Source of the DNA: DASWHR01 sp035541035
GTDB taxonomy: Bacteria; Actinomycetota; AC-67
DNA length: 6,544 nt
Reading direction: 5' to 3'
Assembly (NCBI GenBank): GCA_035541035.1
Contig: DATLFO010000103.1
Span: 1 to 6,544 of the forward strand
Part shown: positions 1 to 4,274 of the stretch, one piece after another
Layout of the letters: the number at the start of each line of letters is the position of its first letter
How positions within the stretch are numbered: position 1 is the stretch's first letter
Position numbers and translations under genes: made by a program
The notes under the pieces: generated by a model
What the model was told of the DNA's origin: nothing
Database searches by the model: none
Seen by the model: only the letters and a program-made list of their open reading frames with translations

Positions 1-163
1 GCGCTCCGCGCGCGCCGATCAACGGGGAACGTCAAGCCCGAGCCCTGCGCTCCGCGCGCGCCGATCAACGGGGAACGTCAAGCCCGAGCCCTGCGCTCCG
101 CGCGCGCCGATCAACGGGGAACGTCAAGCCCGAGCCCTGCGCTCCGCGCGCGCCGATCAACGG
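1..163. repeat. 46-bp tandem repeat, about 3.5 copies
   Basis: Three identical, directly adjacent 46-bp units lie at 1-46, 47-92 and 93-138. A fourth copy follows for about 25 bases and then diverges at 163-165. Each unit begins gcgctccgcgcgcgcc and ends cgagccct. It contains a short self-complementary GCGC-TCC-GCGC. The array is cut by the window start, so its real length and left flank are unknown. There are no spacers between units, so it is not a CRISPR array. The unit length is not a multiple of three and no open frame runs through it, so it is probably non-coding. It lies beyond the 3' end of the aldo/keto reductase gene. Perfect identity between copies suggests recent expansion. Confidence 0.95.
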
Positions 164-199
164 CGAAGCCGCAATCCGGCAGACTCCGGCATTTCGATT

Positions 200-222
200 C
201 CACCGGACATTATTGCCAGTGG
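200..222 (-). terminator. Weak terminator-like hairpin after aldo/keto reductase
   Basis: On the minus strand, CCACTGG and CCGGTGG flank a 9-nt loop and can pair over 7 bp with one G-U wobble. The same stem on the plus strand would have a C-A mismatch, so the structure favours minus-strand RNA. It starts 3 nt after the reductase stop codon. No run of T follows it, so intrinsic termination would be weak. It may only protect the mRNA 3' end. Confidence 0.3.
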
Positions 223-225
223 AAA

Positions 226-1155
226 CTATCCTTCCAGCGCCGCCCGGATCTCACCGCGTGTCGCGTCGTCCAGCGCGAGCCCGGCCGCGGCCACGTTCGA
301 GGCCACGTGCTGCGCGCTTCGCGAGCCGACGATCGCCGACGTGATGCCGTCCTGATCCAGCACCCACGCGATCGCGAGCTGCGCCAGGGTGACGCCGAGC
401 CGCTCGGCGACCGGCTTGAGCCGCTCGACGGTCTCCAGATGCCCCGGCAGACTCTGCGGCCCGAACAGCCCTTCGTAGAGCGCGAAGCCGCGGTCGCCGG
501 CGCGCCAGTCGTCGGGGTCGAACTGCCACTCGGACGTGATCGTGCCGGTCAGCAGCCCGCACGCCAGCGGGGAGTACGCCACGGTTCCGATCTCGCGCTC
601 GCCGCACCAGCGAACCAGATCCAGGTTCGTGCGGTGCAGCATCGACACGTGCGGCTGCAGCGAATCAACGTGACGGATCTTCTCGCACGCCTCGATCAGC
701 TCGGGCGGAAAGTTCGACACGCCGATCGCGCGGGCGAGGCCTTCGTCGGCTAGTTCGGCGATCGCGTGCCAGGTCTCTTCGACGGGCACGTTCTTGTCGG
801 GCCAGTGAAGCTGGTACAGATCGATCGTGTCGCGGCCGAGCCGCTTGAGCGAGTCCTCGCACGCACGGCGAACCTGGTCGGCCGCGAAGCCCGAGCCCGA
901 CGGGGCGGGCGCGACCTTCGTCGCGATCATCATCGCCGGCCGCTCGGCGAGCGCGCGGCCGCACAGCTCCTCGCTGGTGTACGGCCCGTAGACCTCGGCC
1001 GTGTCTATCCAGTTGATGCCCGCGTCGAAAGCCGCCACCATCGCCTCGATGAGCCGGTCTTCCTCCAGTGGCCCCCAGTGCTCCGACGCCTCCCACGCGC
1101 CGTAGCCGATCACCGACAACTCCAGATCACTTCGTCCAAGCGTTCGTGTCTTCAT
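226..1155 (-). CDS. Aldo/keto reductase (NADPH-dependent oxidoreductase)
   Basis: This 309-residue cytoplasmic protein is a (beta/alpha)8-barrel aldo/keto reductase, a family that reduces aldehydes and ketones with NAD(P)H. The catalytic tetrad is complete: Asp51 and Tyr56 in DTAEVYG, Lys80 in ATK, and His117 in QLHWPD. The opening RTLGRSDLELSVIGYG, the SNF at 147-149, the YSPLACGLLTG strand from 194 and the cofactor-binding IVGSRSAQHVASN near 275-287 are family signatures. The length is normal. The frame is open upstream to a TTG-rich region at 1308, but the homologous part begins at the ATG at 1155. AAGGA lies 8 nt before that ATG, so I chose it; another ATG at 1164 has no usable ribosome site. 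The gene is transcribed away from the small gene at 1214. The natural substrate cannot be told from sequence. Confidence 0.95.
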   Translation of the reverse strand: MKTRTLGRSDLELSVIGYGAWEASEHWGPLEEDRLIEAMVAAFDAGINWIDTAEVYGPYTSEELCGRALAERPAMMIATKVAPAPSGSGFAADQVRRACEDSLKRLGRDTIDLYQLHWPDKNVPVEETWHAIAELADEGLARAIGVSNFPPELIEACEKIRHVDSLQPHVSMLHRTNLDLVRWCGEREIGTVAYSPLACGLLTGTITSEWQFDPDDWRAGDRGFALYEGLFGPQSLPGHLETVERLKPVAERLGVTLAQLAIAWVLDQDGITSAIVGSRSAQHVASNVAAAGLALDDATRGEIRAALEG

Positions 1156-1191
1156 ACGTCGCATCCTTGCGGTCGTGCCGTCCGCCGTCAA
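1156..1191 (-). promoter_or_regulatory. Possible aldo/keto reductase promoter
   Basis: Reading on the minus strand, TTGACG (1191-1186) resembles a -35 box. It is followed after 17 nt by AAGGAT (1168-1163), a poor -10 match that also contains the AAGGA counted as ribosome site. If it is a -10 box, transcription would start almost at the ATG, giving a leaderless mRNA. The two readings exclude each other and the sequence does not decide between them. Confidence 0.25.
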
Positions 1192-1213
1192 AGCGGGGTA
1201 CCCTGATACCGCG

Positions 1214-1450
1214 ATGACCAAGCCGAAGGTCAAGACCGCGATGCTCGGGCAGTTCACCCACGAGCGAGCCGAGGCCATCGCCAAAGAGCTCGAGGAAGCC
1301 GGGATCACCTGGTACTACAAGCAGGCCGGCTCGATCGTGCAGACCTTCTTTCGCGGCGAGTGGGGCGTGCGCCTGTTCGCGGACGTCTCCCGCGCCGACG
1401 ACGTCCGCGAGATCGTCAAGCGCGTCGAAGAACGATTAGGCCCGGCGTAG
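1214..1450 (+). CDS. Small conserved-looking protein of unknown function
   Basis: This gene encodes 78 residues that I do not firmly recognise. The protein has no signal peptide or membrane segment. Its predicted order, a short strand, a helix (THERAEAIAKELEEAG), two strands (ITWYYKQ; GVRLFAD) and a helix (ADDVREIVKRVEERL), resembles a small ferredoxin-like alpha/beta domain of the DUF2007 (putative signal-transducing protein) kind. That is only a fold-level guess. I chose the ATG at 1214. An in-frame ATG at 1175 would add 13 residues but would lie in the divergent promoter gap. No ribosome site precedes 1214, so the mRNA may be leaderless; TACCCT at 1199-1204 could be the -10 box. Codon 75 is TTA, the only in-frame TTA I find in this window. 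The stop codon is 6 nt before a tRNA gene, so the two are probably co-transcribed. Confidence 0.75.
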   Translation: MTKPKVKTAMLGQFTHERAEAIAKELEEAGITWYYKQAGSIVQTFFRGEWGVRLFADVSRADDVREIVKRVEERLGPA

Positions 1451-1456
1451 CAACGC

Positions 1457-1541
1457 GCCCGGGTGGCGAAACTGGCGAGACGCATCGGACTTAAACTCCG
1501 AGGCCCGCAAGGGCATGAGGGTTCGAATCCCTCCCCGGGCA
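1457..1541 (+). tRNA. tRNA-Leu (anticodon UAA)
   Basis: The gene folds as a class II tRNA. The acceptor stem pairs GCCCGGG (1457-1463) with CCCGGGC (1534-1540), and the discriminator is A1541. The D stem is GCG (1466-1468) with CGC (1481-1483). The anticodon stem is TCGGA (1485-1489) with TCCGA (1497-1501), and the loop CTTAAAC puts anticodon TAA at 1492-1494. A long variable arm has stem GCCC (1503-1506), loop GCAA and GGGC (1511-1514). The T arm is GAGGG-TTCGAAT-CCCTC (1517-1533). The long variable arm, A discriminator and UAA anticodon identify it as leucine-specific, reading UUA and UUG. CCA is not encoded. The 5' end lies 6 nt after the stop of the upstream small gene, so RNase P must release it from a shared transcript if no promoter lies inside that gene. 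Confidence 0.97.
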
Positions 1542-1562
1542 CGATCCGGATTCTGGCCGGGA

Positions 1563-1627
1563 AATAAAAAAGGGTTCCGAGTGACTTCGGGTCCGTCTTT
1601 CGACTTATCCCTCTACCGCTCGGAACC
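1563..1627 (-). terminator. Large structured hairpin with U-tract on minus strand
   Basis: Read on the minus strand, GGTTCCGAG (1627-1619) pairs perfectly over 9 bp with CTCGGAACC (1581-1573), followed at once by C and TTTTTTATTT. This has the form of an intrinsic terminator for minus-strand transcripts; on the plus strand there is no T-run after the stem. The 37-nt interior is itself structured: GGG (1611-1609) with CCC (1591-1589), and GTC-GAAA-GAC (1604-1595) closing on a GNRA tetraloop. Between outer and middle stems are two 7-nt strands (CGGTAGA, GAAGTCA) that could form a G-C pair, wobble pairs and tandem G-A pairs. It faces the tRNA and would shield it from opposing transcription. It may be the terminator of the lost gene at 1723-1800 or the 3' end of a small RNA. 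Confidence 0.6.
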
Positions 1628-1645
1628 GACTTCACGGTACCGCCC

Positions 1646-1677
1646 GGGCCGCGCCGCCCGCAAGGGGAGCGCGGCCC
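1646..1677. other. Strong GC-rich hairpin
   Basis: GGGCCGCGC (1646-1654) and GCGCGGCCC (1669-1677) pair over 9 bp. Inside, CCC (1657-1659) and GGG (1664-1666) pair around GCAA, a GNRA tetraloop on the plus strand. No T-run follows on either strand, so it is not an obvious terminator. It is the middle of three hairpins in the gene-free stretch after the tRNA. Confidence 0.6.
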
Positions 1678-1708
1678 CCAAAAGGCAGCGCGGCCGATAG
1701 TCCGTTCG

Positions 1709-1724
1709 AGCCCGCCCGCGGGCT
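1709..1724. other. Short inverted repeat
   Basis: AGCCCG (1709-1714) and CGGGCT (1719-1724) can form a 6-bp stem with a 4-nt loop. It overlaps the stop codon of the presumed gene remnant that reads leftward from 1800, so it may be part of that gene's 3' untranslated structure. Confidence 0.4.
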
Positions 1725-1800
1725 ACGGGGTGCGCGCGACGTAGATCAGGTTGAACGGATCCTCTTCGAGCGGCGCGGTCTGCACGTCGCCGAAGCAACA
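1723..1800 (-). pseudogene. Probable C-terminal remnant of a lost gene
   Basis: Between an in-frame TAA at 1803-1801 and a TAG at 1725-1723 the minus strand encodes 25 residues that read like the natural end of a protein, with GDVQTAPLEED followed by DPFNLIYVARTP and the stop. An acidic stretch, then DPFN and a final hydrophobic strand ending ARxP, is typical of the last beta strand of class I SAM-dependent methyltransferases. That assignment is from pattern memory only. No start codon, ribosome site or longer in-frame coding region lies upstream, and the frame is lost just before the DUF559 gene. Hairpins and a terminator-like structure follow on the same strand, as expected for an intact 3' end. 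It could also be chance, because GC-rich intergenic DNA often stays open. Confidence 0.4.
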
Positions 1801-1805
1801 TTATT

Positions 1806-1819
1806 GCGCCGAACGGCGC
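1806..1819. other. GC-rich palindrome upstream of the DUF559 gene
   Basis: GCGCCG and CGGCGC flank AA, a perfect 6-2-6 inverted repeat 61 bp before the start codon at 1881. It could be a protein-binding site for the downstream gene, possibly autoregulatory since AbiEi-like proteins bind repeats near their own promoters. It could equally be a chance GC palindrome. It also sits at the broken edge of the gene remnant. Confidence 0.3.
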
Positions 1820-1880
1820 GATCACCCCACCAACCCGAGGCCATTCGCCCCGCGCGTGGTAGTCGTTGTTGCGATCCGGC

Positions 1881-2819
1881 ATGGCATACGACACCAACGT
1901 GCAACAACGATCGGCCGATCAGGCCGCCGACCGTCTGGCCGCGCGCCAGTTCGGCGTCTTCCGCCTGGATCAGATGCTGGCCGAGGGAGTCTCGAAAGGC
2001 CGGATCCGGCAACGCATCGTCACCGGCCGGTGGGAGCCGGTCGCGCGCGGTGTCTACCGTCTTCGCAGCGTTGGGCCCACGTGGGAGCAGACCCTCATGA
2101 TCTCGCTTCTCGGATGGGGAGCAGGGACCGTGGCCTCGCACCGTTCGGCCGCGGCGCTTTGGTCGCTGGTCGGGTTCCGGCGGCGGCCGATCGAGCTGAC
2201 GGTTCCGCGCAATCGCAGGCGGACGCATCCGCCGCCCGGCACGGTGTACCGCGGTGCGCTGACGCGAGCCGACGTTACCACCACCGGCGCGATTCCTGTC
2301 ACCACCCCCGGCCGCACCTTGGTCGATCTGGCAGCGACCTGTCCTCGCGATCCGGTCGAGGAAGCCCTCGACGATGCGCTGCGCCGCACCCTTGTCACGC
2401 CGGGGCGGATGCGGGCGGTGCTCGGCCGGATGTGTGGTCGTCCCGGCGTCACGGTGATGCGCGAGCTGCTCGAGGCCCGCACCGGCATGGCCCCGCTCGA
2501 GAGCCGCCACGAAACTCGCCTGCTCCGCGTGCTGCTGAAGGCCGGGCTGCCCCGGCCAGTGCCGCAATACGAGACCTTCGACGCGTCCGCCCGTCTGATC
2601 GCCCGCGTCGATTTCGCCTATCCCGAATACAAGATCGCGATCCAGGCCGACGGCTTCGCTTTCCACGGCGGCCGGCTCCAATTCCAGAAGGACCGCGAAC
2701 AGGACCGCACGCTGCAGGCGATGGGCTGGCGCGTGATCCGCGTCACCTGGGAGGACGCAGAGCATCGCCCCGATCGGATCGCTGCGTTGATCGGGGCGAT
2801 GCTTGCGGCGGGTCGTTAG
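1881..2819 (+). CDS. AbiEi-like wHTH / DUF559 nuclease-like fusion protein
   Basis: This 312-residue protein joins two parts. Residues 12-62 (AADRLAARQFGVFRLDQML ... GRWEPVARGVYRL) match the winged-helix N-terminus of AbiEi-type type IV antitoxins. Residues 205-308 form a DUF559 domain, a Vsr-related PD-(D/E)XK-like fold, with Glu207 and Glu211, Asp244 in RVDFAYPE, the ADG core at 256-258, His262, Asp271 and Asp275, and a final strand GWRVIRVTWED (282-292). In most DUF559 proteins the residue two before the core Asp is Glu (ExDG); here it is Gln255, so catalysis may be weak or lost. The middle third (about 63-200) is the usual AbiEi-like body. I chose the ATG at 1881; a TTG at 1866 adds 5 residues without better support. 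The ribosome site is poor. No AbiEii-like toxin lies beside it, so a toxin-antitoxin role is unproven. Confidence 0.85.
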   Translation: MAYDTNVQQRSADQAADRLAARQFGVFRLDQMLAEGVSKGRIRQRIVTGRWEPVARGVYRLRSVGPTWEQTLMISLLGWGAGTVASHRSAAALWSLVGFRRRPIELTVPRNRRRTHPPPGTVYRGALTRADVTTTGAIPVTTPGRTLVDLAATCPRDPVEEALDDALRRTLVTPGRMRAVLGRMCGRPGVTVMRELLEARTGMAPLESRHETRLLRVLLKAGLPRPVPQYETFDASARLIARVDFAYPEYKIAIQADGFAFHGGRLQFQKDREQDRTLQAMGWRVIRVTWEDAEHRPDRIAALIGAMLAAGR

Positions 2820-2883
2820 CGTCCTTGGGGTCGTTCGGTGTCCTTGGGGTCGTTAGGTGTCCTTGGGGTCGTTAGGTGTCCTT
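2811..2883. repeat. 19-bp tandem repeat between convergent genes
   Basis: The unit gtccttggggtcgttaggt occurs at 2821-2839 (one variant base), 2840-2858 and 2859-2877. A partial copy follows at 2878-2883, and a degenerate half-copy (ggtcgttag) lies at 2811-2819. The array holds the stop codons of both flanking genes: TAG of the DUF559 gene in the left half-copy and TAA of the YceI gene (minus, 2874-2872) in the third copy. The final partial copy encodes the last YceI residues Lys-Asp. It fills the whole 52-bp convergent gap. No U-tract hairpin is visible in it. Confidence 0.95.
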
Positions 2884-3450
2884 ACGGATCAGCTGCACTT
2901 CTAGCTCGATGCGGACCGTCTTGCTCACCAGCACGCCGCCGGACTCGACGACCTTGTTCCAAGTCAGGCCCCAGTCTTCGCGGTCCACCTCGGTCGCGGC
3001 CGAGAACGCCGCGCGCGTGCCGCCCCACGGGTCGGTGGCCAGGCCGATGAACTCGCCCTGCAGCACGACCGGCTTGGCGATGCCGCGAATCGTCAGCGTG
3101 CCGGGCAGATCGAACGTGGTCTTGCCCGTCGGCGTGAAGCCGGTGCTGACGAAGGTCATCTCGCCGTAGGTGTCCACGTCGAAGAAGTCGGAGGAGCGGA
3201 GATGCCCGTCGCGATCCGCGTTTCCGGTGTCGAGGCTGGCCGGGTCGATCGAGACCGAGACCGACGACTGATACGGCTGGTCCGCGACGATCACCGAGCC
3301 CGAGAACGAGCCGAAGCGGCCGCGAACCTTGCTGACCAGCAAATGCCGGGCGATGAACTCGACGGTGGTGTGTGTGGGATCGATGTCCCAGGTGCCGGCC
3401 GCCGGAATCTCGACGCCGTCCATCGTCCTGGCTGCGGTGATCATGCTCAT
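2872..3450 (-). CDS. YceI-family lipid-binding protein
   Basis: This 192-residue protein belongs to the YceI family, lipocalin-like beta barrels that bind isoprenoid or other long-chain amphipathic molecules. Family signatures appear in order: WDIDPTHTTVEF (21-32), SLDTGNADRDGHLRSSDFFD (72-91), the strand GTLTIRGIAKPVVL (117-130) and the basic-aromatic REDWGLTWN (157-165). Length is normal for the family. There is no signal peptide, so unlike E. coli YceI it should be cytoplasmic, as is common in Gram-positive relatives. GGAGG lies 7 nt before the ATG at 3450 and fixes that start over the second ATG two codons on. A palindromic site in its promoter matches one upstream of the MarR gene next door, so it is probably under MarR repression. 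Its 3' end lies inside a tandem repeat. Confidence 0.95.
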   Translation of the reverse strand: MSMITAARTMDGVEIPAAGTWDIDPTHTTVEFIARHLLVSKVRGRFGSFSGSVIVADQPYQSSVSVSIDPASLDTGNADRDGHLRSSDFFDVDTYGEMTFVSTGFTPTGKTTFDLPGTLTIRGIAKPVVLQGEFIGLATDPWGGTRAAFSAATEVDREDWGLTWNKVVESGGVLVSKTVRIELEVQLIRKDT

Positions 3451-3500
3451 GGTGTTTCCTCCCGAAGGCTCCGGGGGCGATCATCGTATTTGACCGCCCT

Positions 3501-3530
3501 GCTATAAGCCTCCAAGTAGTTTAGAGCCAA
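3501..3530 (-). promoter_or_regulatory. Possible yceI promoter
   Basis: On the minus strand TTGGCT (3530-3525) is followed after 18 nt by TATAGC (3506-3501), matching the usual -35 and -10 boxes at four and four or more positions. Transcription would begin near 3494, about 40 nt before the ATG. The -35 box lies inside the palindrome at 3517-3534, so a protein bound there would block polymerase. Confidence 0.4.
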
Positions 3531-3534
3531 ACTA
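3517..3534. promoter_or_regulatory. MarR-type operator upstream of yceI
   Basis: TAGTTT and AAACTA are perfect inverted half-sites separated by 6 bp (AGAGCC), an 18-bp layout typical of a MarR dimer site. It stands out as AT-rich in GC-rich surroundings. The same layout recurs at 4205-4222 next to the MarR gene with 13 of 18 positions identical, including TAGT, CC and all of AAACTA. It overlaps the proposed yceI -35 box. Confidence 0.65.
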
Positions 3535-3556
3535 TATTCCCGGATCCCGAACGTTT

Positions 3557-3574
3557 CCGATCCTTGAAGATCGG
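3557..3574. other. Perfect inverted repeat CCGATC/GATCGG
   Basis: CCGATC (3557-3562) and GATCGG (3569-3574) flank CTTGAA. As RNA it would be a 6-bp stem with a 6-nt loop, and it lies where MarR-gene transcripts would end. There is no T-run after it. It could instead be a second protein-binding site upstream of the yceI promoter, since it has the same 6-6-6 spacing as the operator but a different sequence. Confidence 0.4.
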
Positions 3575-3611
3575 TGGCCCATTTGGGATTGGAGGCGCGG
3601 CGCAGGTGGTG

Positions 3612-3689
3612 CGGCCGCTGGTGCGGCTTCGTTAGGACGGCCGCTGGTGCGGCTTCGTTAGGGCGGCCGCTGGTGCGGCCTCGTCAGGC
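3612..3689. repeat. 26-bp tandem repeat, 3 copies, hairpin-forming
   Basis: Units lie at 3612-3637, 3638-3663 and 3664-3689. The first two differ only at the last base and the third has a few changes. Each unit contains GCCGC-TGGT-GCGGC, a 5-bp stem with a 4-nt loop. The third copy also forms GGCCT-CGTC-AGGCC (3677-3690) directly after the MarR stop codon. Units one and two contain TTCGTTAGG, and TCGTTAGG also occurs in the 19-bp repeat at 2811-2883. The array starts one base beyond the MarR gene, so its RNA would carry several adjacent hairpins at the 3' end. There is no U-tract. Confidence 0.9.
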
Positions 3690-3690
3690 C

Positions 3691-4188
3691 CTAGCCGGCC
3701 GAGGACGAGACCGAGGCCTGGGCTTTGCCCAAGAGCTTGATCAGGGTTTCCTTTTCGCGGGGGGTGAGGCCGGCCAGCAGCTCGGCCTCGCCCTTGAAAT
3801 GCTCGGGCAGAAGCCGGTCCAGCAGATCCAGGGCCTTCGGCGTGATCTGAATCCGCAGCATCCGGCGGTCTTGCTTGTCCGGCGTGCGGCTGATCAGGCC
3901 CTGCTTTTCGAGCGAGTCCAGCAGGCCGGTGACGGTGCCGCGCGTGACCAGCAGACGTTTGCCGATCTCGGCGGGGCACAGCGCATCGCTGGCTCCTTCC
4001 AGGATCATCAAGACGTTGAAGGTCGCGATGGACAGGCCGTAGGCGCGGAAGCGACGGTTCAGCGCCCCGGCCAGCAGCGAATCCGCGCGCAGCAGATTGA
4101 TCGCGACCTCGGTCGCGGCTTTGTCGGCCGTGGGATAGCGCTGTTCGAGGTTGCCGGGGGCCCGCAGCGGCCCGTCGCGCTTGCTCAT
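3691..4188 (-). CDS. MarR-family transcriptional regulator
   Basis: This 165-residue protein is a MarR-type winged-helix dimer that normally represses its own and nearby promoters until a small ligand or oxidant releases it. After an N-terminal dimerisation helix, the DNA-binding part runs from about 68 to 119: CPAEIGKRLLV, the recognition helix TRGTVTGLLDSLEKQG (82-97), and the wing with the hallmark D-x-R-R of the family (here DRRMLRIQIT, 107-116). C-terminal helices (about 120-160) complete the dimer interface. Cys71 is the only cysteine, so a two-cysteine redox switch within one chain is excluded. I chose the ATG at 4188, with GGGAG 8 nt upstream; an in-frame TTG at 4218 would translate the operator. 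It lies between yceI (same strand) and gnd-zwf (divergent), with matching operator-like sites in both gaps. The ligand is unknown. Confidence 0.95.
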   Translation of the reverse strand: MSKRDGPLRAPGNLEQRYPTADKAATEVAINLLRADSLLAGALNRRFRAYGLSIATFNVLMILEGASDALCPAEIGKRLLVTRGTVTGLLDSLEKQGLISRTPDKQDRRMLRIQITPKALDLLDRLLPEHFKGEAELLAGLTPREKETLIKLLGKAQASVSSSAG

Positions 4189-4204
4189 GTCGATCGCTCC
4201 CAGA

Positions 4205-4222
4205 TAGTACGCATCCAAACTA
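4205..4222. promoter_or_regulatory. MarR-type operator in the marR-gnd gap
   Basis: TAGTAC-GCATCC-AAACTA has the same 6-6-6 form as the site before yceI; the right half-site is identical and the left keeps TAGT. It lies 16 bp upstream of the MarR start codon and 52 bp before the gnd start. Just right of it, CTAGTCTAG offers weak -10-like boxes on both strands (TAGTCT plus, 4221-4226; TAGACT minus). A bound repressor would therefore probably block the MarR promoter and might also affect gnd. Confidence 0.55.
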
Positions 4223-4274
4223 GTCTAGCATGAGGAACAATGAGATGATGGCCGGAGCCGACGAAAGGACGACG

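Noticed and set aside
1..163. 46-bp repeat as a CRISPR array
   Set aside because: The units are directly adjacent with no unique spacers and the repeat is longer than normal CRISPR repeats; there are no cas genes.
1517..1541. tRNA-Leu 3' end as an attachment site of an integrated element
   Set aside because: I see no second copy of the tRNA 3' end in the window and no integrase gene. The gene turnover next to it is only suggestive.
207..1807. The 10-mer ACATTATTGC at 207-216 and again at 1798-1807
   Set aside because: A 10-base match in 6.5 kb is expected by chance, and the flanking sequences do not align.
1746..2765. Long open frames on both strands overlapping the DUF559 gene
   Set aside because: The 339-codon minus frame and 374-codon plus frame give Arg/Pro-rich low-complexity proteins. 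The AbiEi-like/DUF559 motifs are only in the 1881-2819 frame.
2840..2877. GTTAGGT in the 19-bp repeat as integron attC core sites
   Set aside because: The matching RYYYAAC partner and internal sites of attC are missing, the units are too short, and no integrase or cassette structure is present.
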